NCBI GenBank assembly: GCA_025602905.1
Contig: JAHLKI010000011.1
Span: forward strand, 682,001-746,000
Source of the DNA: Phlyctochytrium arcticum
Lineage: Eukaryota > Chytridiomycota > Chytridiomycetes > Chytridiales > Chytridiaceae
DNA: 64,000 nucleotides
Reading direction: 5' to 3'
Made by a program: the position numbers and the translations under genes. Positions 22,190 to 32,220 of this stretch are shown one piece after another (the stretch's first letter is position 1; the number at the start of each line of letters is the position of its first letter). Under the pieces are notes generated by a model. The model saw only the letters and a list, made by a program, of their open reading frames with translations. It had not been told where the DNA came from and did not search any database.

Positions 22190-23974
22190 ATGAGCACTTT
22201 CACCCTCCAAAAGACACTCCATGACTTGACCACCACCACCACCACCACTGGAACAACCAAAGAACAACAAAACCAGCAACTCTTGCTCCTCCACCAGAAA
22301 CTGGCCCACGCCCTCTCGTCCTACTCGCCCTATTCTCAGTCTCTGCACTCTCTGTCCCAGTCTCTGCACTCTCAGACCACCACCGAGACCATGCCCCTCT
22401 CAGGAACAGCTCCCGCCCAAGGAAACCAAGGAGCGGCGGCGGCGGCGGCGGCGTCTCAGAACCCACCACCCGCCGCCACGTCATCACTTGTTGCATCACG
22501 GGTCACGGGGTTTGGGGATTCACCAGGCGAGACTCTCACTCCGCTTGCTGCTAAACACTCTGCACCACACTCACGACATGCTCACACTTCAACAACTATG
22601 CCTACTGCAGACACTTCCCCCGCATCGCCATTCTACTACCCACACCCCTTCCACGTCGCGCCTAGTGCAGACTCTGATACCAACGACTTTTACACAGACG
22701 CAGACCCCATGATGATGTTGGATGACTCGGGCAGCACCACTGACAACCTGTGGGGGTACACGGCCGAGCCTACTCCAGGGACAGAAGACCCCCTCCAGGA
22801 ACTACTAACAGCAGAGTTTCCACCCGCTCTCTCCTCGCCCAGTCTCTCCTCCTCCATGTCTACTACTTCAGGCCTCAACTCGGCTCAATCCCTTCTCTTT
22901 GATTCCTTTGGCCCCGTCTCGGCTCACCCCGCCTCCGTCGACAACGACGACGAGGAACCTTTGCTCATTGACCCGCTCATGTCTCTGGGCTCGGAATCCA
23001 ATAACTGGCCCGCCACAAACAACAACAACAACAACAATACGGACGATGTTAATGCCCTGTTTGCGAGTCTCTTGGAACAACAGGAAAATGTGTTTAAACA
23101 AGAAGACTCGGATGAGGCTGCCGCTGACCAGGCCTACTTGGACTCGACCTACTCCTCTGGTCCATCAACACAGCAGACAACAAATCAAACAACTCTAGAC
23201 ATTCCAAGAATTACTCTCTCGCCACTTTCACCCTCGTTATATTCAGACTTTTCCGATGATCAAGAGGACGTGGTCGAGTCAGACCCCGACTATACACCCG
23301 TACACAAAAACAAAAACATCAGGAGAGGAAGCATATCCCACAAACGCCCTCCTGCTCGTCTCAGTGCAGCAGCCTCCCCCACAACCACATCCTCTTCCCT
23401 CCCCTCACCCGCTCCCACATCCATAGGCACATTCTCACCCCGCATCCCCCTCGACCGCGCCCCTCCCAACACCACCACCGGCACCCTCACACCAGGCCCC
23501 ATCATCCTCCCCCAACACCTCAACTTGGCTCACATGTACTCGGGCCAAATCACCCTCCCCCAACTCTTTACCCTCTTCTCGCCTTCCCTCACCAAATCCG
23601 CTCGCACATCCAACATCATCAAACTCCCTGAAGGCCTCGACAAACGCTTCCACTGTCCGTGGCGGGATTGCGCCTCTTCTCATGCGAGACGGTACAATCT
23701 GAAAACACACTATGGCGAAGTCCACGAAGGCTTAAAACCTTTTGCCTGCCCGTGGTGTGAAGAAACATTTGCACGTAAATACGACTGTAATCGACATCGG
23801 ATTAATGCTCATCTGGAGGAAGAACAGAGCCTGCCGGTTCATTTGCAAGCCAAACTCAAAGCGGGCTCCGACATTGATCTCAACTCTCTCACTGTACCCC
23901 TCTCTCCATCTCCCAAACGATCCTCGAGTTCGACATTCTCTTCGGCTTCATCTCCTGCTAAACGTCGGCGATAG
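22190..23974 (+). CDS. C2H2 zinc-finger transcription factor
   Basis: Intact single-exon 594 aa protein. About 480 residues of Ser/Thr/Pro/Gln/Asn-rich, acidic sequence (including a polyalanine run near 82-90 and an Asn run near 280) look like activation or regulatory regions. Two C2H2 fingers lie at about 487-541: the first has CPWRDC with HYGEVH, the second CPWC with HRINAH, joined by a short EGLKPFA linker. The wide Cys spacing of the first finger and close linkage recall fungal Crz1/Msn2-type tandem fingers, but I cannot assign an orthologue. A basic AKRRR ends the protein. The 5' part up to 22380 belongs to the duplicated unit; the rest is unique. It is probably a nuclear DNA-binding regulator. 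Confidence 0.85.
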   Translation: MSTFTLQKTLHDLTTTTTTTGTTKEQQNQQLLLLHQKLAHALSSYSPYSQSLHSLSQSLHSQTTTETMPLSGTAPAQGNQGAAAAAAASQNPPPAATSSLVASRVTGFGDSPGETLTPLAAKHSAPHSRHAHTSTTMPTADTSPASPFYYPHPFHVAPSADSDTNDFYTDADPMMMLDDSGSTTDNLWGYTAEPTPGTEDPLQELLTAEFPPALSSPSLSSSMSTTSGLNSAQSLLFDSFGPVSAHPASVDNDDEEPLLIDPLMSLGSESNNWPATNNNNNNNTDDVNALFASLLEQQENVFKQEDSDEAAADQAYLDSTYSSGPSTQQTTNQTTLDIPRITLSPLSPSLYSDFSDDQEDVVESDPDYTPVHKNKNIRRGSISHKRPPARLSAAASPTTTSSSLPSPAPTSIGTFSPRIPLDRAPPNTTTGTLTPGPIILPQHLNLAHMYSGQITLPQLFTLFSPSLTKSARTSNIIKLPEGLDKRFHCPWRDCASSHARRYNLKTHYGEVHEGLKPFACPWCEETFARKYDCNRHRINAHLEEEQSLPVHLQAKLKAGSDIDLNSLTVPLSPSPKRSSSSTFSSASSPAKRRR

Positions 23975-24452
23975 TATATACCCCCCCTACTCTTTTTTTT
24001 TTTTTTTGTGAAAAAAACATATCCCCCCTCTCTCTTTTCTCGTTTTTGGAAAAATACTTTTTTTGTAATAGTGTTTTGATAAACACTCTCATTCTATATA
24101 CATACACACATATTCATCTTCTTCTTGATCAAAATGAAAAAAAAAAAGTTTTTTGGTATAGATTTTATTCGTTGCTTTTTGTTACGGTTTTTGGAATGTG
24201 GGAATCTTACACACTTTTTGCTAAAGCAAAATTTTTATGATTGTCGCTCTAAACATCCCCTGGACACTTCTTCATCTCACATTCCTCCCCTGCACGATCC
24301 ACCCATAGTTCCGTCTGAGAGGTAAACCATGAACCGACAAAAAAAAAACGTATCTCGACATGTTATATATCCAAAGGTGAGTAATGTAGGGGTTGACCTT
24401 TCCCCCCCCCTAAAACTGAATTGTGCAAACTTTATTTCTTCCATTTTTTTGT

Positions 24453-24485
<33 letters not shown>

Positions 24486-27400
24486 TGTTTTTTTTGCACA
24501 CTGCCGTATCCGTTTTTCGGACAAATTTTTCTGAAATTAAAACTTGAAATGGCAGTCAAGATATATGGGGTGGTTGGATACCCACGCAAGAGGTATTGAC
24601 GGGTGGGGCTTTATGGGTGGCAAAGCCATGTCCTTGAGGGTGTCAAAGAACCTTGAGAGAAAGGGTCTCTCTTCTTATATACTCTTTCCAATGACGTCTC
24701 TTTTGCTTTTTATCACCATTGATTTTTTTTTGTGTGTGTGTGTGTGTGTGTGTGCTCGGGAGAGAGAGAAGGAGTTTGTCAGGTCCGGATGTGTATGGAT
24801 GTGATCTACTGGGGGGGAACCCAACTACGCAAAAAAAAACCTATATTACCTCCTTGTTCGAGACTTGTCGGGATTGCCATAATGGATATCGGAAAGTTGG
24901 ATAAAAGTTTCACAGGGACATGAAAAAGCGGGATTTAACTGACGGGGAATCAACCCCACAAGCTTAAACTCTCTCGGGTCAAGACAACCACACAACCACA
25001 ACAATAATCGCAAAACAAACAAGACCCATACTGTCTTTGTTTTTTTTTGCATTGTGTGTGTGTGTGTGGCACAGGCAAAGAAATATATGTTTTTGGAGGG
25101 GAGGTGTAAAAGCGCACCGGCAAACAAATTACCCACCTCTTTGATGATGCAGAACCAGATTACGGACAATATGCATCAATCAATCAATTCTTCTATGACC
25201 GATAACGATATCATATGACGGTTCAAACACCTTTTTTTTTCAAGGACACTACTACAGGTTTTTAACCACTCACGAACGATATATTGCTATGCGGCAAACA
25301 CGCTATTTGGTCAAGATTTTAAAACAGACGGACATTTTCTTCTTCTGTAGTGGTTAGCGCCGTTCGTAAGCCAATAGACAACCGATTAATGCGTACGGTG
25401 ATTGCCTATGATCCGTCCATAAGATGACGAACAGCTGCTACTGTCTTATGTATCCCGTGCACGGAAAGGAAAAAGTTGATTCTGTTTACAAAAATATTTT
25501 CTCTAACCAGTCATTTTTTTTGATGACCGTTTTGAGGAAAAGGGGTTTTTCGATACACGACTGTGATCGATTTTTACGAATTTTTTTTGGTATCTCAAAG
25601 AAAACTTGACCTGCACTCGCATCATATCCGACAAAATTTATGTACCGGCTACTTGCACGTGGGTATCATGCATGCTGCGCAAACTCCTGCATTTACGGAC
25701 ACGGAAAGGTCGGGCGTCCACCATCGTGTTGCCTCATTTGAAAAAAAAACTCTCGGGTGCAGCGGTCTGAGTTCCCCTTCCATTGTTGGGCTATCTGACA
25801 CCTGAAAGAGGCACGCTCGATTTGCCCGTGTCTTTGATGATGACTTGTTCCGCGGCGCTATGTGGGAAAAAAACTGACAGTGAAGCAAATGTTCAGATCA
25901 GTTGGAATTCCCCTAAACCCATTATACGCAGGAGAGAGCGAGACAACGGCCGTCCAAAACAGATTTTTTGGATCAGAATACCCCCCGGAATCGGGGTTTG
26001 TTCAAGTATATCAAGGGTCACTACGCCTCCCGCCATCTCACGATATACCCACCTCCAAACGCTGTACCCGCACGCGAATCCTGCTCCCGTTGCGGGGGGG
26101 ACGAAAAAGAGGGATCGAGGAGACAAACAAACTGCGAACAGGTGGCTTGCAGGGATGTGAAAAAGAAAAATGTCTGGAATCCGTCCAACAAACCTATCAT
26201 CAACGGGTAGTTCCTGACCTCTTGGAGGTATCGACGTGGCCGTAGCAGATTGACGAGGCTTACTGAAAAAGTAGTTATACAGTTTCTCGCAAAAATGTTT
26301 GCAAACACAGAAAAAAGCCATGTCGGCGACAACGGGACAAAAGAGATTTGAGATACACTTTTTGTTCGGTATCAAGACAGCGAGCGAGTATCTCTCCCGA
26401 ATGGAGAAAAAAATATCTTTTTCCGAGCAGGAACGAAAATGTCTTTTGCGGGAATCTCGGCGGCAAGGTTATTATTGCGGAAACTATTATTCAGTGGGTT
26501 TGCGGGGAATGACTGAACCCTTTCAAAGCCTAGCCATCAAATCATCCAACCAATCGCATTCTTTTTTTGGAAATAAAAGTCTTGTCACGGACGGATTTCG
26601 TGCGGATCGCTTAGCGTTACAGAGTGCTGCGCCTACGGACAAGTTTACCAAACCTGTAAGGAGTTCATTCAATCGATGCTATCAATGTTGATGGCCATTG
26701 TCTACCTCAAACCTGTGGCCGTATTAACCGACGGGATGTGCTACTACTCATCCTGTGATGTGCTCTGTGCTGCAATGCAGGATAGCGGTGCGGCCATTAT
26801 TTTCGGGGGGGGGGGGGGGAAGATTTACAAACCGGAGCCGGCGGGGCCCACAGTACTTGATCATGCAACGGAGAGCTGCCAGAGCTGGCTTCCCACCATT
26901 TTCCAGCCGCTCCCGTTCGTTTGAGATATCACTTGGCAAAGATGAGAACAACAAGACCATTCCGATCCCCGGTACCAGCGGCATGCGGGTCGCTAGGTCG
27001 GCAAGCGGTGAGAATTGGGCCGGGAATGCTGGTAAAATACTGGAAGATGCAGGTGTTAAAGTGGACAAAAGTCATTCGGCAAACAGCAGCCGAATTTGCG
27101 CAAACACAAGGAGCAAGTGTTTCCTCCATTCCAACACATTGCCATGCATCTCAAACAACAGGCTGCGAAAGACGGCCGCTCAAAGCTACAATTTCAGTCA
27201 TCTTTTTGGTGTGCGCTTCCTTACTAACTTTACTATTCCGTTCAATGCAAGCGGTTTTGACCGAATCGAGGTCCGTGATTCAAAGGGGACTCTGATTGTT
27301 GATCAAAAGCTCTCATCATCAGAGTGTGATGAGAGCTCGGGGAGAATTGATTCCTACCAAAAAGCCTGCCTTAGGTTGGGACCGATACAACATCCTTGGA

Positions 27401-28232
27401 TTCAAGGGATCCCAAAAAAATGATGACGACCAAATGTTGTAATAGTAAGCAGCAGCCGGTCAGATTGGTAGTCGAGCTGTGGGAAGATAGTCTTAGATAC
27501 TTTAGCTAAACTAGGTACATTAGCGGCCAGTGGCACAGTAGCGGCCGACTCCCATATACTCCGATTCCAAACCTCTAGTTGAGAGGTCGGACCTACAATA
27601 TATGACTTGCGATCACCAACCTGCGCAACTAGGACAACGTACAACGGTGCTAAGAGTTACGTTACCAAACGATTTATTGTGATGCTTCCAGACGTGAGCG
27701 AGCTTCCGGAGGTTGCAGCCGGAAAATCCATCGCGGATCCTCCAAAGGAAGCACGCGGTTAGGCAAAGTACGGACAGATCTGTCTGACACTACATACGAA
27801 ATGACATTACCGTTCTCCTGAATACAGAAAAAAAAGGGGTATCCAGACGCATAAGGTGAGACATACCCCACGGAACAGCACAAGAAGTGTGGGAACAAAA
27901 TTGCACGCGACCCTGTTAAAATGTCAGTTTGGATGTTAACGCAGTAGGAGATCCGGTGGGAATATCCATCTGAAAGGCCACTTCCATTGGTGGCAAAGCC
28001 ATGCAATCGTAGCTATGCGAGCCTCTGCCCTTTGAAAAACTCAAACGTTGTCGTTGACGCAATGGTCCAACAAAATTTGGGGTTTAAAGTGACTGTCATA
28101 GGGGGGGAAAATGGCATTTTATCCCTCAAGTTCAGAATAATGTTGGGAATTCAAAACGATTGAAGACAAAATCAGTTTTTAGGCGCAAAAATGGTTATAT
28201 TGATGGCAGAACTACAAAGTAGATTTTAAAAC
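23975..28232. other. Gene-poor region with simple repeats
   Basis: About 4.3 kb with no gene I can support. GT microsatellites lie at 24454-24485 and 24730-24753, and many poly-T and poly-A tracts are present. The longest open frame (26755-27423, 222 codons, plus strand) is compositionally mixed and has no recognisable domain or conserved neighbour. The last about 140 bases (28090-28232) resemble the 3' flanks of the other secreted-family copies. Confidence 0.5.
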
Positions 28233-29294
28233 CTAGGCGTACATGGCGTTGAGAGCGGGGAAATTTGTCCGGGAAGTTGCATAATAATCCGGTCTCCATG
28301 CAGACTTGAATACTGTTGGTGCTGCCATGGCTACTAGGCTTCGGCCCTGCGCAGCGCTCATAAAATGGACCAAGTCGCCAATGTTTAGTTGCGACATGTA
28401 CTCTGTGTATTTGCCATTGGTACTCCGCCTGGTGGAATAATGCAAGGAGATTAACTCGTACAATTTGACGTGTGAATCCATATTGTTACCACTTTCCACC
28501 CAGAGGGGGTAGAACCCGTCTCGGAACCAATACATTTTGCTTGCTCCAAACGGCAGATCGTAATATCGGGCGCTCAGCAATGTGTATTCATACGCAGCTG
28601 CATCGACGAGTCCCGTTTTGTTATAGAAGTCGTATGTGCACAGCATTGACCACAATGCGACGTCGGTGGAGGTGTCGGAAAAGGGGGCGTCGCTTATTCC
28701 TTGACTGCCAAATTCGACGGCGCTGCACATGTCCCAGACCATATGTTGTCTGACGTTGGAAGGAAGGTAATTGGCATTCGACCAATCATTCACAGTAGTC
28801 ATTATGACGTTCCGGTTTCCCGGACGGGCCGCACCCCCAGGCTCCTCGAATCGATAATAGCCCTTTTGCCAGTTATTGGTCCCAGCCTTTCCCAGCAGCG
28901 CAACTAAGGGTTTCGGGTATCCGAAATTTTCACAGTTGGGCCCTGCCAATCCAAAGATCTCTCGCGGCACGACGCAGCTCCCATAGGCTTTCTTCATATA
29001 CCTCCAAGCGTTCGTGATGAATGGAACAATCCACTTTGCAGTCGAGCGGGGCAAATTTCGTAAGTCGGTGTCCATATAGATGGCGACATCATCATTGCAG
29101 ACAACACGCATTAACTTTGGGGTTGTGGTTGCCGAATGGAGATACCCATCAAAGTATGCTGGTGCGTCTGAATGGCATTTATAGCATCCAGCATCTGCAG
29201 TGTGGGAGCCCGTGGTTAGCCAATTTCCCAGTAGCGCAGGGGTGAAAAGCGAGCAGATGAGCGCAACAATATTGAGACGTCTTGAAACCGTCAT
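28233..29294 (-). CDS. Secreted Cys-containing protein family, copy A (intact)
   Basis: Single-exon 353 aa protein, the only unbroken member of a five-copy family. The ATG at 29294 is chosen because it precedes a signal peptide (about 1-22, IVALICSLFTPALLG). Conserved blocks shared with the other copies are ADAGCYKCHSDAP, a VVCNDDVAIYMD strand, YGSCVVPREIFG, GPNCENFG, FRDGFYPLWVESGNN and LNIGDLVHFMSAAQG near the C-terminus, with several conserved cysteines. It is probably extracellular. The C-terminal pattern (WFRD, then VHF.S.A.G) reminds me of secreted putative metallopeptidases with an HExxH helix, but the matching position here reads VWDMCSAVE, so catalysis by zinc is doubtful. That link is tentative, and the function is unknown. 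Confidence 0.75.
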   Translation of the reverse strand: MTVSRRLNIVALICSLFTPALLGNWLTTGSHTADAGCYKCHSDAPAYFDGYLHSATTTPKLMRVVCNDDVAIYMDTDLRNLPRSTAKWIVPFITNAWRYMKKAYGSCVVPREIFGLAGPNCENFGYPKPLVALLGKAGTNNWQKGYYRFEEPGGAARPGNRNVIMTTVNDWSNANYLPSNVRQHMVWDMCSAVEFGSQGISDAPFSDTSTDVALWSMLCTYDFYNKTGLVDAAAYEYTLLSARYYDLPFGASKMYWFRDGFYPLWVESGNNMDSHVKLYELISLHYSTRRSTNGKYTEYMSQLNIGDLVHFMSAAQGRSLVAMAAPTVFKSAWRPDYYATSRTNFPALNAMYA

Positions 29295-29893
29295 TTTTGA
29301 TGCATGGGGGACGCGGGGTACATACTGCTGATTTATCCAAAAGATACATTCGTTTACCGAAAGGGGCACAATGTAAGTATGATGAGCCGCGGACAACATC
29401 AGAGCCACAGGCTCTCGCTGTTTCCGGAACATTGAATGATTATGCTGTTCGATTTGTTGGTCTGTTTCCCACTGATCAGCATCCTTCCTGTGTACATTCA
29501 TACTCTGTTCTCTGGTCTAAACCAGAGTCCTAGGGGTCTGGGGTCCGCCAATTTCGTCCGCGTTTCAAGTGTCCCATTTTCGGCGGCATAGTCACCCAAT
29601 GCCATTATTTATTTTGGATTTTCAGTTTTCCTATGTTTACGTCCGAATACCCTTGTTCTAAAACTTTCCCGATCCAATCTTGGTCTCTTCATTAAAATTC
29701 ATCCAAAATCGCCTCTCTTCGTCCGTCACTTTGTTGTCGACCCGATCCGTTCTACTCCTTGTGCTTGTTTGTTGAGGAATTTTCTCCCATTCTTGAAGTT
29801 CCCACTTTCGCAAGCGAAAAATATCATTAGGCAGAAATTTCTATTCCCATCTACATATACTAATCTACTATTATATTCTACTCTACTCCTATT
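29295..29893. other. Conserved leader of copy A and flank
   Basis: 29295-29520 matches the upstream leaders of the other family copies, including TATCTTTTGGATAAA (minus strand, about 29331-29345) and an ATCGAACAG-type block. Beyond 29520 the similarity is lost, and the rest is A/T- and C/T-rich with no gene. Confidence 0.55.
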
Positions 29894-30337
29894 CTACTCT
29901 TTATCCTGCGCTACAACGAAAAGTGATCGGAAATCTTCCCTGACTATGGTCCCTTCAACAAATTTGCACATCTTGGCCTCTGTGATCTTCGCAAGACGTT
30001 CCAGCCGTCGTATCTCGTGAGATAAATCCTCGCTTGGTTGAAAGTACTCCAGATCTGCGCCGGTAAGTGGTTGCAACAATTTGGTCCCATCCGCTCCAGA
30101 CAGAGTAGTACTCCCTCGCGACCAAGCTACGTACATCGTCGTTCGTTGCGGGCCCTTTCGCTCAGGAACCAGCAGTGGCGCAATAATCACCCCGGGCAAC
30201 GTAACACCCTGGCATTTGTCGACGGTCATACTGAAGGCTAAGACGAAGGGCATCTGCTTGACGTGGAATCTGAATTTTCCTATGCGAGGAGGAGAGGCAG
30301 CGGATATGAAGCAGTATGTCGTGAAGTACACGTTCAA
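29894..30337 (-). mobile_element. Helitron/Pif1-type helicase C-terminal remnant
   Basis: A 147-codon open frame carrying helicase motif V (FVLAFSMTVDKCQGVTLPG) and motif VI (YVAWSRG), the C-terminal pair of Pif1-like superfamily 1B helicases as found in Helitron transposons. Walker A and B motifs and the Rep domain are absent, so this is a fragment. Host Pif1 is unlikely because the piece is isolated in repeat-rich DNA between two copies of the secreted family. Confidence 0.7.
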
Positions 30338-30811
30338 ACCGTGTAGTCAAATTTAACGGCCGCCGTATCATTGTGTTCGGTGACCTCAGCCAAATGGATA
30401 TTTGTAATATTACTCAATAGCAAAGGATCTGTATACTATACAATTGATACGCTGTTGCTCTCTTATATGTGTATGTGTGGACTTGGCAGAGGATGTCCAC
30501 TTGGACTTCTCTCACGACCTGCCTTTCATCCCTTATTATGCCTCTTTTCCAATCAGGAAGGCCCATCTCACTGATGACAGCTCATCTGTGATTGACTCTA
30601 TGACATAGTTGACATTGCGACATCTGCTCAAACACAGCTGAGATGAGACGCTGCTTCTGGATGTCGGGGATAATGTGCGGGCCGTGCGGCCAACAAAGGC
30701 ATAACTACGCAACCTTCACGTGCTGGACACTGACACCGTCCCACACCGTCTCCGTAGCGCTGTGCCAATTTTAGACCAGAGCTCTTCCCCGCAGCTGCGC
30801 ACGGGGCTACT
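30338..30811. other. Spacer between helicase remnant and truncated copy B
   Basis: No gene seen. The right boundary at about 30812 is where similarity to the secreted family starts abruptly inside the coding region, so this spacer likely contains the truncation breakpoint. Confidence 0.5.
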
Positions 30812-30982
30812 AATGGAGATACCCATCAAAGTATGCTGGTGCCGTGCTGGTGCGTCCGTATGGCATTTATAGCATCCAGCATCTGCAGTGTGGGAGCCCG
30901 TGGTTAGCCAATTTCCCAGTAACGCAGGGGAGAAAAGCGAGCAGATGAGCGCAACAATATTGGAACGTGGTGGGATCTTCAT
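30812..30982 (-). pseudogene. Secreted family copy B, truncated 5' fragment
   Basis: Starts at ATG 30982 with the family signal peptide and ADAGCYKCH block. It then carries an 11-base insertion (a near-duplicate of the adjacent TGCTGGTG sequence, about 30841-30851) that shifts the frame. Similarity ends near 30812 after about 50 codons, and the remaining about 300 codons are missing. The upstream leader is conserved through about 31450. Confidence 0.8.
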
Positions 30983-31049
30983 TTTGACAAACGGTTATGA
31001 ATGGAGGAGCCGGGGTACGCACTGCGTATCTATCCAAAAGATATCTCAC

Positions 31050-31523
31050 GTCGTTTCCCGATTAAACTTTAACCCAAAGGGACACAATGTAAGTAGCGGA
31101 AAAAATCAGAACCACGGGCTCTGGCTCTGAATAGCTTTCGGAACTTTTGATTGATTATGTTGTTTGATTTGTTTGTGTATTTTCCATCCCACCTCGGTTC
31201 TTGGAGAATCCTTAAATATTTTGTGTTGTTCACAAACAACTTTATTCTACATCCAAGATCTCTTAAGATATGTTCTGTTGACGAAAAATTTCAATGTTTC
31301 CCGCCATTTACCGCATTTTAGAATTCAATATTCAGATTGAAGTTACCATTTTTCCCAAGAAAAGATCCCGGAAAACGATCAGTACATGCTAAATAATCGC
31401 GGAGTACACTCAATACTAGAATCTGACAAATAGAACATACCGTAATAAAAGTTTGCATTTTAATTCTAATACATGGACATTCGTCGGGCATTCATGGGCA
31501 CAACTGCAAATATTTTTCAAATT
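31050..31523. other. Conserved upstream flank of copy B
   Basis: Non-coding, but clearly related to 63160-63500 (upstream of copy E) through blocks such as ACAAACAACTTTATTCT, and to 47230-47300 through GAATGCCCGACGAAT (minus strand here). Confidence 0.6.
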
Positions 31524-31529
31524 TTAGGT

Positions 31530-31760
31530 ACATACTGGCGAATAAATAACCCATAATGGTGTGTGAGACGAAAAGTGTTTTCTTTCTATTCGTCGGACAT
31601 GTACGCCAGATGTAGGGAGTCGGCCGTGCCGCAGGTTGTTGGCGGGGACTCTGGGGAGAAGACCGAAAGGAATGTCTGAACATTTGTAAGTGGGCAAGTA
31701 CATCCAGCCCATAAATCCGCCCCAGATGAATAGACATACTGCACAGAATGACACGAATCC
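31530..31760 (-). pseudogene. Fragment related to 3' end of the DUF1294 gene
   Basis: Minus-strand sequence aligns with the last exon and 3' flank of the gene at 46446-47174. Matches include TTATGGGCTGG...TACTTGCCCACTT, GGTCTTCTCCCC, CACGGCCGA and the downstream TTATTTATTCGCC. It is diverged and out of frame at the end. It lies upstream of truncated copy B in the same relative order as at the 46-48 kb locus. Confidence 0.65.
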
Positions 31761-32220
31761 GTTTCGACAAAAGGCGAGAGAACCTACTGTAGCCATATTT
31801 CTATCAGTCACGACCGGCAGTGTGATGACGGCTGCCACCGTCAATATCCACCGATGTGCTTGCGCTTTGGAATTTTGTTTTGTTTGGATTTGCAAATAAG
31901 GAAAAAATAGCTGAGATCGCAAGGCTTGAAGGTTTGATAATTGATGATAATACCGTGATTGATTCATCACTTGATCTTTGAAAAAAAGAAGCCGAACACT
32001 TACTTCTGTTCCATCATTTCCATAGTTTTTATTTTTGAAAAAAGAACGTTTTGTGTAAATTGGATAAATCACGTAATCCGACCCTGAACTTCCCTTGTCA
32101 TCAATTTTAAGATCTGAGAGAGCCCAAAAAAATTTGAATATAGATTTTTGAAAAGGTGTGTGTAGGATGAGAGTTTAGATGTTTTTACCACGACATTAAT
32201 TGGGATTCTTTCAAGAATCA

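Larger units (their letters stand above)
9517..22380. repeat. Tandem repeat, complete second unit (12864 bp)
   Basis: If the duplication is a simple head-to-tail event, this is one full unit. It starts inside or just upstream of the LIM-binding gene (9517) and ends inside the zinc-finger gene (22380). The same breakpoint in the zinc-finger gene appears at 9516. The simplest model predicts that the about 3.34 kb just outside the left edge of the window matches 9517-12859. An uncollapsed assembly overlap would look the same. Confidence 0.85.

Noticed and set aside
26755..27423. 222-codon open frame
   Set aside because: No domain, no conserved neighbour, low-complexity Gly run at the start and no similarity to the duplicated families; likely chance.
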